Shown in pieces: positions 24,525 to 34,140 of a stretch of 64,000 nucleotides of DNA (position 1 is its first letter; the number at the start of each line of letters is the position of its first letter). A model generated the notes under the pieces. That model saw nothing but the letters and a program-made list of their open reading frames with translations. It was not told the DNA's origin and did not search any database. Where the stretch lies: assembly GCF_017052465.1 (NCBI RefSeq), contig NZ_JAFHKT010000127.1:27047-91046 (forward strand), in the 5' to 3' direction. The DNA is from Arthrobacter pascens. GTDB lineage: Bacteria > Actinomycetota > Actinomycetes > Actinomycetales > Micrococcaceae. Both the position numbers and the translations under genes were made by a program.

Positions 24525-27347
24525 TTAACGCCCCCATGTCCCTGGATCTTCCCCGCGAGAGGGCTGCAGCACGTCCAGTTTCTCGGACCGTGAGATGGTT
24601 CCCGCCGCCCCATCCACCGTCACCGCAGCGCCGGTGTGCAGGCGGGTGGTGGCGTCCGGGACGCCCACCACGGCAGGAATGCCGTACTCGCGGGCCACGA
24701 CTGCCCCGTGCGAGATCACTCCGCCCATCTCCATGACCAGGGCTCCGGCCGTCAGGAAGAGCGGTGTCCAGCCCGGATCCGTGGAGGGCGCCACCAGGAT
24801 TTCCCCGGGTTCCAGGTGCGCGCCAACGGGGTCCAGGATGACGCGCACCCTGCCGGTGGCAGTGCCGGCGGAGGCGGGCGTGCCCGTCAGCACTCCCTCT
24901 GAGGGGGGCTCCGCCGTGGGCGCCAGCGCAGCCTCGACGTCGGTCCCGTCGGAGAGCAGCAGGCGGGGAATGTGCCGCCGGCGCAGTTCCAGATCGTATT
25001 GCCGGCGGCGGCTGCCCACGATGCCGGACAGGTCGGCGCCCCGCAGCCCCACGCGGAGTTCGTCGAAGGTGAGGAAGAAGACGTCCTCCGGGGCCGCAAT
25101 CCGCTGTGTTCCGGCCAGGTCCTTGCCCACCTCGGCGAGTTGCCGGTGCATCTCACCCAGGATCACCACGATGTTGAACTTCGGCAGCTCCCGCAGACCA
25201 GCCAACTGCCTGGTTCGGTGCAGGCAGAAGCCCACCAGCCGGCTCCGGAGCCTCCCCTTCGCCCGGGCCTTTCCGACCATGCGGCGCATGGCGGCCTCCG
25301 CCTGTTCGGCGGCGCGGGCGAACTGCCGGTCCGGGGCCTGCTCCGGGTCCTCCACGCGGAGATAGTTGGCGATCATGCCCAGGACATGGTCCGGATGATC
25401 TGACCACCGCGGCATCCCGAGGTCGATTTCCCCCACCGCCCGGTGGCCGTACTTGCCCAGGAACCCGCGAATAGCATTCTGCGCCGGTGCGGGAAGCGTG
25501 CCGGCACTGTAATCCCGGGCGAGGTCCTCCGGGCTTTTTCCGAGGAAGGCCGCCCGGGAATCGGGATGCCTGCCCAGTGACGCGGCCAGTCGCCACAGTT
25601 CCAGATCCATTTCGGTGGTGACATTGTGCGGCAGCCCGCGAAGGACGGCTTCCAGCTCCCTGGGCTCTACGATGCCGCGAAGCAGCCGGCGGGCGTCGGC
25701 CAACAGCAGGTAGCCGGCGGCGGGGGCGGGCAGGGTTGCGCCGATCAGTTCCTCGACCGTCCCGTGCATGGCCCCTTCGACATAATCGAGCCGTTGTTCG
25801 CTGGTTGCAGCGGCTGCGTTGCTGGCCACGCCGGCCTGGAGCCGCTTCCCGTAGGCATGCGCACGGCGTAGCTCCGCTTCCGGCCGCACCACCGCCCGGA
25901 CCATGGCGGGCAGCATCATGGCCGTCGTGGCAAAGTTCCGCACGCCGCGGGCGCTGCGCTTCCTTTGGCCCTTGGGCTGCTGGTTGCGGTTACCGGCGTG
26001 CCGCTCCTTCCGGACAGCGAAGCGGGGATCCTCCATCAGCGCCGGGAGAAGGGCGGCGGACCTGCCGTCCGCCAGGGGAAGCGCCTTCAGCAGTGTCTGC
26101 CTGCCGCGTTTGCTGTGGAAGGCGGGGGTCAGGTCCACGTAGAGCCGCAAACCGGGGGTGGCGTACTGCCGCCACGGCCCCTGGTCGCCCCGCATGAGGT
26201 TCAGCGCGGTGAGCCCCATGGGGGTGATGGGCCGGGTCAGGCCCTGCAGGAGTGAGCCGCACAGGTAGACGCGGGTCTCCTCTCCGGCCGGCGTTTCCGC
26301 GTAGTCCTCGGAGCCAGGCATGAATCCGGCGGCGGGACTCCCCGCTTGCAGTGGCACTGGCAGGGGCACGGGCAGCGGATACAGCGTGGTGACGGGACGC
26401 GACTGGGTCAGCCAGACCGTTCCGCTGCGGTCAATGACCCATTCCACGTCCTGGGGTGCACCGAGGAGGCGCTGGACGGCCGTGCCGAGCGAAGTGAGTT
26501 CGCGGAGCTGCTGCGCGTCCAGAACCGGCCGGCGCGCGCCGCCGTCGTGCTGGATACCGTCGTGGTGGGTCCCGGCCACCAGCCGGCCGCTGGCCGTGTG
26601 GATCTGGAAATGATCGGGATTGACCGCGCCGGAGACCACGTCCTGTCCGGCTCCCCGGTGGGCGTCGATCACCGTCTCGCCACGGGTTCCGGTCACGGGA
26701 TTGGCGGTGAACAGGACGCCCGCCGCCGCGGCTTCCACAAAATCCTGAACGACGACGGCGAGACTCACCTCGCGCTGGCTGATCCCGTTGGCTGCCCGGT
26801 ACACCACCGCCCGGTCGCTCCAGAGCGACGCCGAGCAGCGGCGAACCGCATCCAGCACCCCGTCGGCCCCGGTGACGTCCACGAAGGTGTCCTGCTGACC
26901 GGCAAAGCTGGCGAAAGGCAGGTCCTCGGCCGTGGCGGAGGAGCGCACGGCCACGGCCGGCCCGCCGCCCTTCCCCTGCTCCCGCCCCGCGGTGCCCATG
27001 GCAGCGTAGGCGGTACGGACGGCGGCATCCACCTCCGGCGGCATCGGTGCCGCGTTAACGAGTTCCCTGGCCTCCAGTGCAAGCCTGCTCAGGTGTTCGG
27101 CATCCCCGGGATCGAGGCTCTCGAGACGGGCCGCGAGGACCCCCACTTCCGCCGACACAGCCGAGCGGTAGGCGGAGGTGGTCAGGCAAAATCCGGCGGG
27201 CACCGGAAGCCCGGCAGCAGCAATCTTGCCGAGATTCAGCGCCTTCCCGCCCACGCGGGCGAGCGGCTGGAACCCAAGGTGGTGCAGCTCCACCACGAGC
27301 CTGTCCTGGGAATCGTGACGGGCGGAATCCTTGCCCGGGTGGTCCAT
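24525..27347 (-). CDS. PEP-synthase/rifampin-phosphotransferase-like protein
   Basis: A 940-residue protein with the two-ended layout of PEP synthase, PPDK and rifampin phosphotransferase. The N-terminal ATP-grasp/PPDK_N part (about 15-340) has VGGKALNLGKIAAAGLPVPAGF, AVRSSATAEDLPFASFAGQQDTF, ANPVTGTRGETVIDA and a VEWVIDRSGTVWLTQSRPVT end. The C-terminal swivelling domain has the phospho-histidine motif GGVISHGAVVAREYGIPAVVGV. The long middle (about 400-800) is not the PEP-binding barrel of PpsA and resembles the drug-binding part of Rph. The ATG at 27347 is chosen for its AGGAG site; 26 more codons are open upstream. Adjacent to stress genes. Antibiotic phosphorylation is possible but unproven. 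Confidence 0.82.
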   Translation of the reverse strand: MDHPGKDSARHDSQDRLVVELHHLGFQPLARVGGKALNLGKIAAAGLPVPAGFCLTTSAYRSAVSAEVGVLAARLESLDPGDAEHLSRLALEARELVNAAPMPPEVDAAVRTAYAAMGTAGREQGKGGGPAVAVRSSATAEDLPFASFAGQQDTFVDVTGADGVLDAVRRCSASLWSDRAVVYRAANGISQREVSLAVVVQDFVEAAAAGVLFTANPVTGTRGETVIDAHRGAGQDVVSGAVNPDHFQIHTASGRLVAGTHHDGIQHDGGARRPVLDAQQLRELTSLGTAVQRLLGAPQDVEWVIDRSGTVWLTQSRPVTTLYPLPVPLPVPLQAGSPAAGFMPGSEDYAETPAGEETRVYLCGSLLQGLTRPITPMGLTALNLMRGDQGPWRQYATPGLRLYVDLTPAFHSKRGRQTLLKALPLADGRSAALLPALMEDPRFAVRKERHAGNRNQQPKGQRKRSARGVRNFATTAMMLPAMVRAVVRPEAELRRAHAYGKRLQAGVASNAAAATSEQRLDYVEGAMHGTVEELIGATLPAPAAGYLLLADARRLLRGIVEPRELEAVLRGLPHNVTTEMDLELWRLAASLGRHPDSRAAFLGKSPEDLARDYSAGTLPAPAQNAIRGFLGKYGHRAVGEIDLGMPRWSDHPDHVLGMIANYLRVEDPEQAPDRQFARAAEQAEAAMRRMVGKARAKGRLRSRLVGFCLHRTRQLAGLRELPKFNIVVILGEMHRQLAEVGKDLAGTQRIAAPEDVFFLTFDELRVGLRGADLSGIVGSRRRQYDLELRRRHIPRLLLSDGTDVEAALAPTAEPPSEGVLTGTPASAGTATGRVRVILDPVGAHLEPGEILVAPSTDPGWTPLFLTAGALVMEMGGVISHGAVVAREYGIPAVVGVPDATTRLHTGAAVTVDGAAGTISRSEKLDVLQPSRGEDPGTWGR

Positions 27348-27469
27348 ACTTTGCTCCTGCGAACTGTCCGCGGCCTCACCGTTGAGGATGCCGATCACGC
27401 TAGACCCAGAGCGGAGGCCGCGCAATATCCCACGAAACCGGGACAGCCGCCGGGGCGTTGCGGGCTGAG

Positions 27470-27871
27470 TCAGCGGCCGCCGTCGGAATCCTGTTCCCTG
27501 GCCGCCTCGGCGGCCTTGAGCACCACGGCCTCAAGTTCATCCGTGCTGAGCAGTTCCCTGTGGAGGTGCTTGGTGCGGTAGCCGGCCCGGCCCACCATGT
27601 GCGCCGAGACCGGCACGGTGAGCAGCTGGAAGATCCAGGCCACCAGCAGTACGGGCCACACCCACCATGTGCGAAGCTGCAGCCCCACGGCAGCCAGCAG
27701 CAGGAACAGCCCGAGCACCTGGGGCTTGGTGGCGGCGTGCATGCGGCTCATCAGGTCCGGGAACCGCAGCAGGCCAATCGCCGCTGCAAGGGACATCACC
27801 GCCCCCACGATCATGAAGACGGCGGACACCACATCGACGGCGGTATCCACGGCACTGGCATCAGGATTCAT
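27470..27871 (-). CDS. mrpG: Na+/H+ antiporter subunit MrpG
   Basis: A 133-residue membrane protein with three helices and the MrpG block LLRFPDLMSRMHAATKPQVLGL. A charged C-terminal tail of about 35 residues follows. Last gene of the mrp operon; overlaps mrpF by 11 bases. Mrp complexes export sodium for protons and support alkaline and salt tolerance; G is a small subunit required for assembly. Confidence 0.95.
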   Translation of the reverse strand: MNPDASAVDTAVDVVSAVFMIVGAVMSLAAAIGLLRFPDLMSRMHAATKPQVLGLFLLLAAVGLQLRTWWVWPVLLVAWIFQLLTVPVSAHMVGRAGYRTKHLHRELLSTDELEAVVLKAAEAAREQDSDGGR

Positions 27872-28139
27872 TGAGCTGCTCCCGCCGGTCGGCCACGAAG
27901 CGCGCCACGGTCACCGAGCCGATAAACCCGATGACCGATACCGCAACGAGCAGCATCAGATTGTTCAGGTGCCTGTTCACGGCCATGTCGATGCACAGTG
28001 CCGCGCCCAGGATGGCAAGCAGCACGTCGGCAGCCAGCACGCGGTCCAGCAGCGACGGTCCGCGGGCAATCCGCACGATGGCGCCCGCGGCGGCGAGCGA
28101 CAACACCACGGCGGTGACGGTCAGGACGAGTTCCATCAC
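27861..28139 (-). CDS. mrpF: Na+/H+ antiporter subunit MrpF
   Basis: A 92-residue, three-helix protein with the MrpF landmarks RIARGPSLLDRVLAADVLLA and AALCIDMAVN. Overlaps mrpE by four bases (ATGA). Small membrane subunit of the Mrp complex. Confidence 0.95.
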   Translation of the reverse strand: MMELVLTVTAVVLSLAAAGAIVRIARGPSLLDRVLAADVLLAILGAALCIDMAVNRHLNNLMLLVAVSVIGFIGSVTVARFVADRREQLNES

Positions 28140-28681
28140 GTGGCGGCCTCCAGGTTCAGTGCTTCAAGTTCCTCTTTGGTCCCCATGACGCGGATCAGCC
28201 CTGCCTCGGTGTCCCGCACCTCCTTGCGGAGCTTCCGCACGTCGTCGGCGTTCCGGACGTTCAGGCCGTGGATGTACAGCGTGGAGGTTGACCTGTCCAC
28301 CTCCACCACGAGCGATCCCGGGATCAGGGAGATCACGTGCCCTGTGGCGGTCACCATCAGGTCCGAGTGGCTCCGGAGCGGAACGGCGACGACGGCGTTG
28401 GTCACCCTGGGACCCTGCGCCACGGCCAGATAGAAGACCTGGAAGCTGGCGGCCACCACCCGGCCAAGGAACTGCACGGCGAACGGGATGGCGCGAAGGA
28501 CGCTGAACCGTCCGCTCAGCTCCACCGGCGGCAGGTAGAACAAGCGGGCCACCGCTACGGCGAGCAGGGCTCCGAACAGCAGGTTGCCCGGGGTGAAGTC
28601 CTGCCACAAGGCGCCCCAGACGATAACGAGCCACACGAGCAGCGGCAGTTCCTGCCGCAGGGAAATCCTCCTCCGGCTCAT
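28136..28681 (-). CDS. mrpE: Na+/H+ antiporter subunit MrpE
   Basis: A 181-residue protein with two N-terminal helices (PLLVWLVIVWGALWQDFTPGN) and a cytoplasmic ferredoxin-like part containing VISLIPGSLVVEVDRSTSTL and YIHGLNV, as in MrpE/MnhE. Overlaps mrpD and mrpF by four bases each, so translation is coupled along the operon. Confidence 0.95.
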   Translation of the reverse strand: MSRRRISLRQELPLLVWLVIVWGALWQDFTPGNLLFGALLAVAVARLFYLPPVELSGRFSVLRAIPFAVQFLGRVVAASFQVFYLAVAQGPRVTNAVVAVPLRSHSDLMVTATGHVISLIPGSLVVEVDRSTSTLYIHGLNVRNADDVRKLRKEVRDTEAGLIRVMGTKEELEALNLEAAT

Positions 28682-30309
28682 TTCCCGCCACCGCCCGGCG
28701 CACTGCCGTTGAGGGCGCTGTTGAGGGCAAGGTGCGGTACCGGCGCCTGCTGGCCGAGCACCGCGTGGATATACTCGGATCGGTCCAGCATGGCGTCAGC
28801 GGACTGGCCGGCCACCCGGAAGAGCGGGCCGGCGAAGACCGTGAGCGCCACGCCCAGCACCACCAGCCCCAGCGTGGAGCCCACCATCGTCCGGGGCAGC
28901 AGGATCAGGCCGCGTTTGCCGGTCCGGAGGCCCGCCGGCGAATCCGTGGCGTCGGCAAGCAGCACGGGGTCGGGATGTTCGGCGTCCTCGGGCTTCCGCC
29001 AGAACGCACGGTTCCATACCCGCGCCACCGCCAGCAGTGTCAGCAGGCTCGTCAGCACGCCGCCGACGACGAGCGTGTATGCCAGGGGCGTCCCGAGCTG
29101 GATTCCGGCCTGCATGAGGCCGAGCTTGCCAAGGAAACCCGAGAACGGCGGGATGCCTGCGAGGTTCATGGCGGGGACGAAGAACAGCAGTGCCAGAATC
29201 GGGGACAGCTTCGCGAGCCCGGCGAGGCGGTCCACTGACGAGCTTCCGCCGCGGCGCTCGATCAGCCCCGTCACGAGGAAGAGGCTGGTCTGGATGGTGA
29301 TGTGGTGGGCCACGTAGAACACGGCAGCGGCGAGGCCCGCAACGGAGGACATGGCCAGCCCGAACACCATGTAGCCGATGTGGCTGACGAGGGTGAAGGA
29401 CAGGAGACGCTTGATGTCGCTCTGGGCGATGGCGCCGAGGATTCCCACCACCATGGTCAGCAGGGCGGCGATCATCAGCGGCGTATTGAGCGTGTCGCCC
29501 GGGAACAGCAGCGTTTCGGTCCGCACCATGGCGTACACGCCCACCTTGGTCAGCAGGCCCGCGAACACGGCCGTCACGGGGGCCGGTGCCGTGGGATAGG
29601 AGTCGGGCAGCCAGAAGGACAGCGGGAACACGGCGGCCTTGATGCCGAACGCCACTAGCAGCATGACGTGCAGGAGCGTCTTGGTTCCCTGGTCTAGCTC
29701 GGCCAGTTTGATGGCCAGATCCGCCATGTTGATGGTGCCCGTGGCGCCGTAGATCATGGCGATGGCGATGAGGAACAGCACGGAGGACACCACCGAGACC
29801 ACCACGTAGGTGACGCCGGCACGGATGCGCGGGCCGGTGCCGCCCAGGGTCATCAGCACGTAGCTGGCTGTCAGCAGGATCTCGAAGCCGACATAAAGAT
29901 TGAACAGGTCCCCCGACAGGAACGCGTTGGAAACCCCCGCCACGAGGATCAGGTACGTCGGGTGGAAAATCGACAGCGGCGCGTCCTGGTCGCCGTCGGC
30001 CATGCCCTGCCCGGTGGCGTACACGAGGACGGCGAGGCTCACCGCGGACGACACCACGAGCATCAGGGAGGAGAACTGGTCCACCACCAGCACGATTCCC
30101 CACGGCGGCAGCCACCCGCCGATGTTCACCGCCTCGGTTCCCCCGTTCCAGACCGAGGCGAGCAGCAGGCACTCGAGCAGCAGCGTCAGGGACAGCAGCG
30201 CGATGCTCACTGCCCGCTGCGCACGCGAATGCCGGATCAGCACGAACGTCAGGGCCGCGCCCAGGATGGGAAGAACGACGGCGAGCGGGGCCAGGCTTGT
30301 CAGGCTCAC
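28678..30309 (-). CDS. mrpD: Na+/H+ antiporter subunit MrpD
   Basis: A 543-residue subunit of the NuoL/M/N-like antiporter fold, about 14 helices. Landmarks: VLPILGAALTFVL at the start, GFEILLTASYVLMTLGG, KAAVFPLSFWLPDSYPTAPAPV with the key Lys, HIGYMVFGLA and FSGFLGKLGLMQAG. One of the two proton/sodium-translocating subunits. The C-terminal 40 residues are Ala/Gly/Pro-rich and variable. Confidence 0.96.
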   Translation of the reverse strand: MSLTSLAPLAVVLPILGAALTFVLIRHSRAQRAVSIALLSLTLLLECLLLASVWNGGTEAVNIGGWLPPWGIVLVVDQFSSLMLVVSSAVSLAVLVYATGQGMADGDQDAPLSIFHPTYLILVAGVSNAFLSGDLFNLYVGFEILLTASYVLMTLGGTGPRIRAGVTYVVVSVVSSVLFLIAIAMIYGATGTINMADLAIKLAELDQGTKTLLHVMLLVAFGIKAAVFPLSFWLPDSYPTAPAPVTAVFAGLLTKVGVYAMVRTETLLFPGDTLNTPLMIAALLTMVVGILGAIAQSDIKRLLSFTLVSHIGYMVFGLAMSSVAGLAAAVFYVAHHITIQTSLFLVTGLIERRGGSSSVDRLAGLAKLSPILALLFFVPAMNLAGIPPFSGFLGKLGLMQAGIQLGTPLAYTLVVGGVLTSLLTLLAVARVWNRAFWRKPEDAEHPDPVLLADATDSPAGLRTGKRGLILLPRTMVGSTLGLVVLGVALTVFAGPLFRVAGQSADAMLDRSEYIHAVLGQQAPVPHLALNSALNGSAPGGGGK

Positions 30310-30878
30310 GTTCCGCCTCCTTCCGGTTTTTTGTCGATGGTGGCGGAACCTGGTTTTTCTTCCCGCGCGGCGGCTTCCCCGGAGATGTCACGGCCACCGG
30401 CCGGTACGGGAGAATCCGGGATGGGGGCGTCCGACACTCCCCCGCCGTCGGCGCCGAGCATGGTGAGCGGGAACTCTGACGTTTCCATCGGGATGACGGC
30501 GTCGTCCTCGGCATCGAAGCTGGGGGTCGCCGCCACGCGGCGGTCCTCGATGTCGTCCTGGATCTCATCCTGGCGGGCCAGCACCCAGGTCCGGTAGATG
30601 ATGCCCAGCATGAAGGCCGTGACGGCGAAGGAGATCACGATGGACGTCAGGATCAGGGCCTGCGGCAGGGGATCGTTGTAGGCGGCCGCTTCCGTGTCCT
30701 TGCTGTAAAACGGCGCCAGGCCGGCATAGCCGCCGGTGGCCAGGATGAGCAGGTTGGTGGCGTTGGCCAGCAGCATCAGCCCCAGCAGAACGCGGGTGAG
30801 GCTGCGTTCGAGGAGGAGGTAAATGCCGCACGCATAGAGGGCACCCATGACGGTCAGCAGGGTGAGGTTGACGCTCAT
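30306..30878 (-). CDS. mrpC: Na+/H+ antiporter subunit MrpC with long C-terminal tail
   Basis: A 190-residue protein. The first 110 residues are the MrpC/NuoK-like core: LTVMGALYACGIYLLLERSL, LLANATNLLILATGGY and DPLPQALILTSIVISFAVTAF. The remaining 80 residues, acidic then Lys/Glu/Gly-rich, are not part of the usual subunit (normally about 110-125 residues) and look disordered and cytoplasmic. Overlaps mrpA and mrpD in ATGA junctions. Confidence 0.94.
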   Translation of the reverse strand: MSVNLTLLTVMGALYACGIYLLLERSLTRVLLGLMLLANATNLLILATGGYAGLAPFYSKDTEAAAYNDPLPQALILTSIVISFAVTAFMLGIIYRTWVLARQDEIQDDIEDRRVAATPSFDAEDDAVIPMETSEFPLTMLGADGGGVSDAPIPDSPVPAGGRDISGEAAAREEKPGSATIDKKPEGGGT

Positions 30879-33800
30879 GCCTCTCCCCTCCAGGTGTCCG
30901 CGGGGACGGCAGCGGCTTCCCAGTCAGCCGCGGGGTGCACCTCTGCCGGCTCCGCGCGCCGGGACGGCCGGGTGTCCGCGGGCTGTTCCTCGAAATGTTC
31001 GTCGATCTCAGCCCCCAGGCTTCGCAGCACATCCAGCACCAGCCCGACCACCACAATGTACACACCCGTGTCGAAGATGGTGGACGTGACAAATTTGATA
31101 TCTCCGAAGACCGGCAGCCACAACTCGATGATGGCGCTCTGGAACACCTGGCCGCCCAGCAGGAGCGGGGCGACGCCGGACGCCGCGGCCGTTGCGAGGC
31201 CCAGGCCCAGCAGCATTCCGGCGCTGATGGGGGTGGCCTCACGAAGCTCGTAGCGGCCGCCGGCCAGGTACCGCAGCGTGAGAGCCAGGCCGGCCATGAG
31301 CCCTCCCGCGAATCCGCCGCCGGGAAGGTTATGCCCGGCCAGCAGCAGGTAGAGGGAGAAAATGATCATCGAGTGGAACATGAGCCGCGTAACCACCTCG
31401 AAGATGATGGAGCGCCGCTCCGGAGCCAGCGTCCGGCCGGCCACAAGCCATGCGTCCCGGGTGGCGGCGGCGAACTTGCGGGTCAATGCGAGGGCGGCGC
31501 CGTCGCGCGAGGACTTGTCCACTCCGCGGCGCCGGCCCACGGTGCCCTCCTCCACCGTGGACGACGCACGGATGCCGTCGCCGCGGCCGCGGAGGAAAAT
31601 CAGGCTGGCCACTCCCGTTGCGGCGAGGGCCAGCACGGAGATCTCGCCGAACGTGTCCCAGACACGGATGTCCACGAGGGTCACGTTGACGATGTTCAGG
31701 CCACCGCCGCCCTCGTACGCCAGCGCCGGAAATTCCAGCGAAACAGGTGTGGCCACCCGGGCGCCCATGGCGTGGATCGCTGCGAAGACCATGGTGGCTC
31801 CGAACGCCAGCCCGATGATCACACGGACCACCCGGTACTTGCCGCCCGTGCGGTCCCGCAGCTCTGCCGGGAGGCTCCGCATGGCCAGCACGAACGCCAC
31901 CAGGATGATGGTTTCCACCAGCATCTGGGTCAGGGCGAGATCCGGCGCTCCCTGCAGGGCGAACATCAGCGCAATGCCGTAGCCGGTCACCGAAACCATG
32001 AGCACGGCCAGGAAGCGCTTGTTGGCGCGGACTGCGGCCAGCGCCCCGATCACGATGCCTGCCCCCGCCACGATCTGCAGTGGTGAGTAAGGATCGATGA
32101 AGTACAGCCCCTCCGGCAGCGGTTTGTTCGCTGAGACCAGCGCAGCGAGGGGAAGCACGAAGGCCGCGGTCAGGATCACGGCAAGGTAGAAGTACAGCGA
32201 ACCGCGTTGCGTGCGGCCCGTCAACCAGACGGCCACGTCATCGAGGGCGCCGATGGTCAGCCGGTAGCCGCGGTCTGCGTCGATCCAGTCCGGGACCAGG
32301 CTCTGGGCGCGGTCCACCGCCCCGCGGGCGAAGAACATGGCCAGACCGAGGGCAAAGGTGACGGCGGTCAGGCCGAGCGCCGGGGTAAACCCGTGCCACA
32401 GCGCAAGGTGGCCGGCGGCACCTGCCTCGGCGCCGGCGTCGGACGCTGCTTCGGTGAAGAGGGCAGCGTACGGCTGGATCCACCCGTCCACGGGCGCCGG
32501 CCACAGGCCGTACACGATGGTGAGGACGCTCAGGACCGCAGGGGCTGCGAGGAAGGACGGCTGGATCGGCTTGAACGGGGTGCGGTCCACCCCGGGCTTG
32601 ACCGCGAAGGCGCCCCACAGGAACCGGGCGCTGTACGCGAAGGTCAGCACTGACCCGAGCACCACGCCGGCGAGGACCACCGCGCCCCACGGCCCGTAGC
32701 CCGGCTCGCCCGCAAAGTGGACGAATGCTTCCAGCACCGATTCCTTGGCCACGAAGCCGCCGAGCAGCGGGACCCCGGCCATGGAAGCGGCACCGATGCT
32801 GGCCACGACTGCGAGCGCGCGGGAGGACTGGAAGACGCCTGACAGTTTGTTGATGTCGCGGGTGCCGGCCTGGTGGTCGATGATGCCCACCACGAGGAAG
32901 AGTGTTGCCTTGAACAGGCCGTGGGCCAGCAGCATGGCGAGGCCTGCCAGGGCAGCGTCAGGCTTGCCCAGCCCCACCACCATGGTGAGGAAGCCGAGCT
33001 GGCTGACCGTGCCGTAGGCCAGGATGAGCTTGATGTCGGTCTGCCGCAGGGCACGGTACCCGCCGACCAGCATGGTGGCGAGGCCCAGACCCAGGACCAG
33101 CGGCAGCCAGTACGCCGTCTCTGTGAATCCCGGCGCCAGGCGCGCCACGATGTAGACGCCGGCCTTTACCATCGCCGCGGCGTGCAGGTAGGCGCTTACC
33201 GGGGTGGGTGCGGCCATGGCGCCCGGGAGCCAGAAGTGGAACGGGACCAGCGCGGATTTGGTCACGGCACCGATGAGAATCAGGACGACGGCGGCGCCAA
33301 CGGCGCCCGCTGCCGGCCCGGCGACCAGGTCCGGCGCCTGCTCCAGGATGGACGAGATCCGGTACGTTCCGGCGGCGGATCCCAGCATGATGAGGCCAAC
33401 AAGCATCGCCAGCCCGCCGGCCGTGGTGACCATGAGCGCCTGGAGGGCCGAGCGCCGTGCCGCCAGGCGGGTGCGGGCATAGCCGATCAGGAGGTATGAC
33501 AGGACGGTGGTGAGTTCCCAGAAGATGAACAGCAGGAGCAGGTCATCGGCCGTGACCAGGCCGAACATGGCCCCGGCGAACGCGAGCAGCTGGGCGCCGA
33601 AGCCGCCCAGGTACTGGTCCTTGTTCTTGAAGTAACGGGCGCAGTACAGCAGCACCAGGGCGCCCACACCAAGCACCAGCAGGGACATGACCCACGCCAG
33701 GGCGTCCAGGCGGAAGGCGAACTCCATGCCGAGGTCCGGGATCCAGGGGGTGACCTCGCTGGAGTGACCTCCGCTGCCGCTGCCGTGCGGGCCTGCCGTC

Positions 33801-33949
33801 GCATAGACCGCGCCGTGCTGCAGCAGCAGCCAGATGAATGAGCCGGCGGGTACTGCCGCCAGCGCATAAAAGGAACTCCGGCCAAATTTCCGGAAGATGA
33901 ACGGCGCCACAGCAGCAACCGCAAAGTGCACGGCAAGGACTGTGATCAC
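30875..33949 (-). CDS. mrpA: Na+/H+ antiporter subunit MrpA fused to MrpB
   Basis: A 1024-residue MrpAB protein. The N-terminal 650 residues are NuoL-like with FIFWELTTVLSYLLIGYARTR-type, VPFHFWLPGAMAAPTPVSAYLHAA and FKATLFLVVGIIDHQAGTRD motifs. Next come the MrpA-specific C-terminal helices (ALMFALQGAPDLALTQMLVE) and then an MrpB domain (MFHSMIIFSLYLLLAGHNLPGGGFAGGL) near 850-960. GTG at 33949 is chosen because GCGGAG lies six bases upstream; 28 codons further upstream are open without a signal. First gene of mrpABCDEFG, divergent from the UMF1 transporter. Confidence 0.95.
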   Translation of the reverse strand: MITVLAVHFAVAAVAPFIFRKFGRSSFYALAAVPAGSFIWLLLQHGAVYATAGPHGSGSGGHSSEVTPWIPDLGMEFAFRLDALAWVMSLLVLGVGALVLLYCARYFKNKDQYLGGFGAQLLAFAGAMFGLVTADDLLLLFIFWELTTVLSYLLIGYARTRLAARRSALQALMVTTAGGLAMLVGLIMLGSAAGTYRISSILEQAPDLVAGPAAGAVGAAVVLILIGAVTKSALVPFHFWLPGAMAAPTPVSAYLHAAAMVKAGVYIVARLAPGFTETAYWLPLVLGLGLATMLVGGYRALRQTDIKLILAYGTVSQLGFLTMVVGLGKPDAALAGLAMLLAHGLFKATLFLVVGIIDHQAGTRDINKLSGVFQSSRALAVVASIGAASMAGVPLLGGFVAKESVLEAFVHFAGEPGYGPWGAVVLAGVVLGSVLTFAYSARFLWGAFAVKPGVDRTPFKPIQPSFLAAPAVLSVLTIVYGLWPAPVDGWIQPYAALFTEAASDAGAEAGAAGHLALWHGFTPALGLTAVTFALGLAMFFARGAVDRAQSLVPDWIDADRGYRLTIGALDDVAVWLTGRTQRGSLYFYLAVILTAAFVLPLAALVSANKPLPEGLYFIDPYSPLQIVAGAGIVIGALAAVRANKRFLAVLMVSVTGYGIALMFALQGAPDLALTQMLVETIILVAFVLAMRSLPAELRDRTGGKYRVVRVIIGLAFGATMVFAAIHAMGARVATPVSLEFPALAYEGGGGLNIVNVTLVDIRVWDTFGEISVLALAATGVASLIFLRGRGDGIRASSTVEEGTVGRRRGVDKSSRDGAALALTRKFAAATRDAWLVAGRTLAPERRSIIFEVVTRLMFHSMIIFSLYLLLAGHNLPGGGFAGGLMAGLALTLRYLAGGRYELREATPISAGMLLGLGLATAAASGVAPLLLGGQVFQSAIIELWLPVFGDIKFVTSTIFDTGVYIVVVGLVLDVLRSLGAEIDEHFEEQPADTRPSRRAEPAEVHPAADWEAAAVPADTWRGEA

Positions 33950-34140
33950 TGTTATCTCCGCAAAGTCAGGAATTCGATTATCAAAGTTGGAGCAGGCGGC
34001 TAAGAGTCGGGTTCGGTCTGGACAGTTTATCAAGGGGGCACCGACACTTTTCCCTCCGGGCCTGCAGGTGGCGTAGGATTCCGCGGTTCCCCGGGGGCCC
34101 TTCCGTCGCGTGTTCGCCGCGGGCGGATAGCATCGGCGTT

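Noticed and set aside
24443..24613. 57-residue extension of the universal stress protein
   Set aside because: It overlaps the 3' end of the PEP-utilising gene, and UspA homology starts at MGMKVAVGYDGS.
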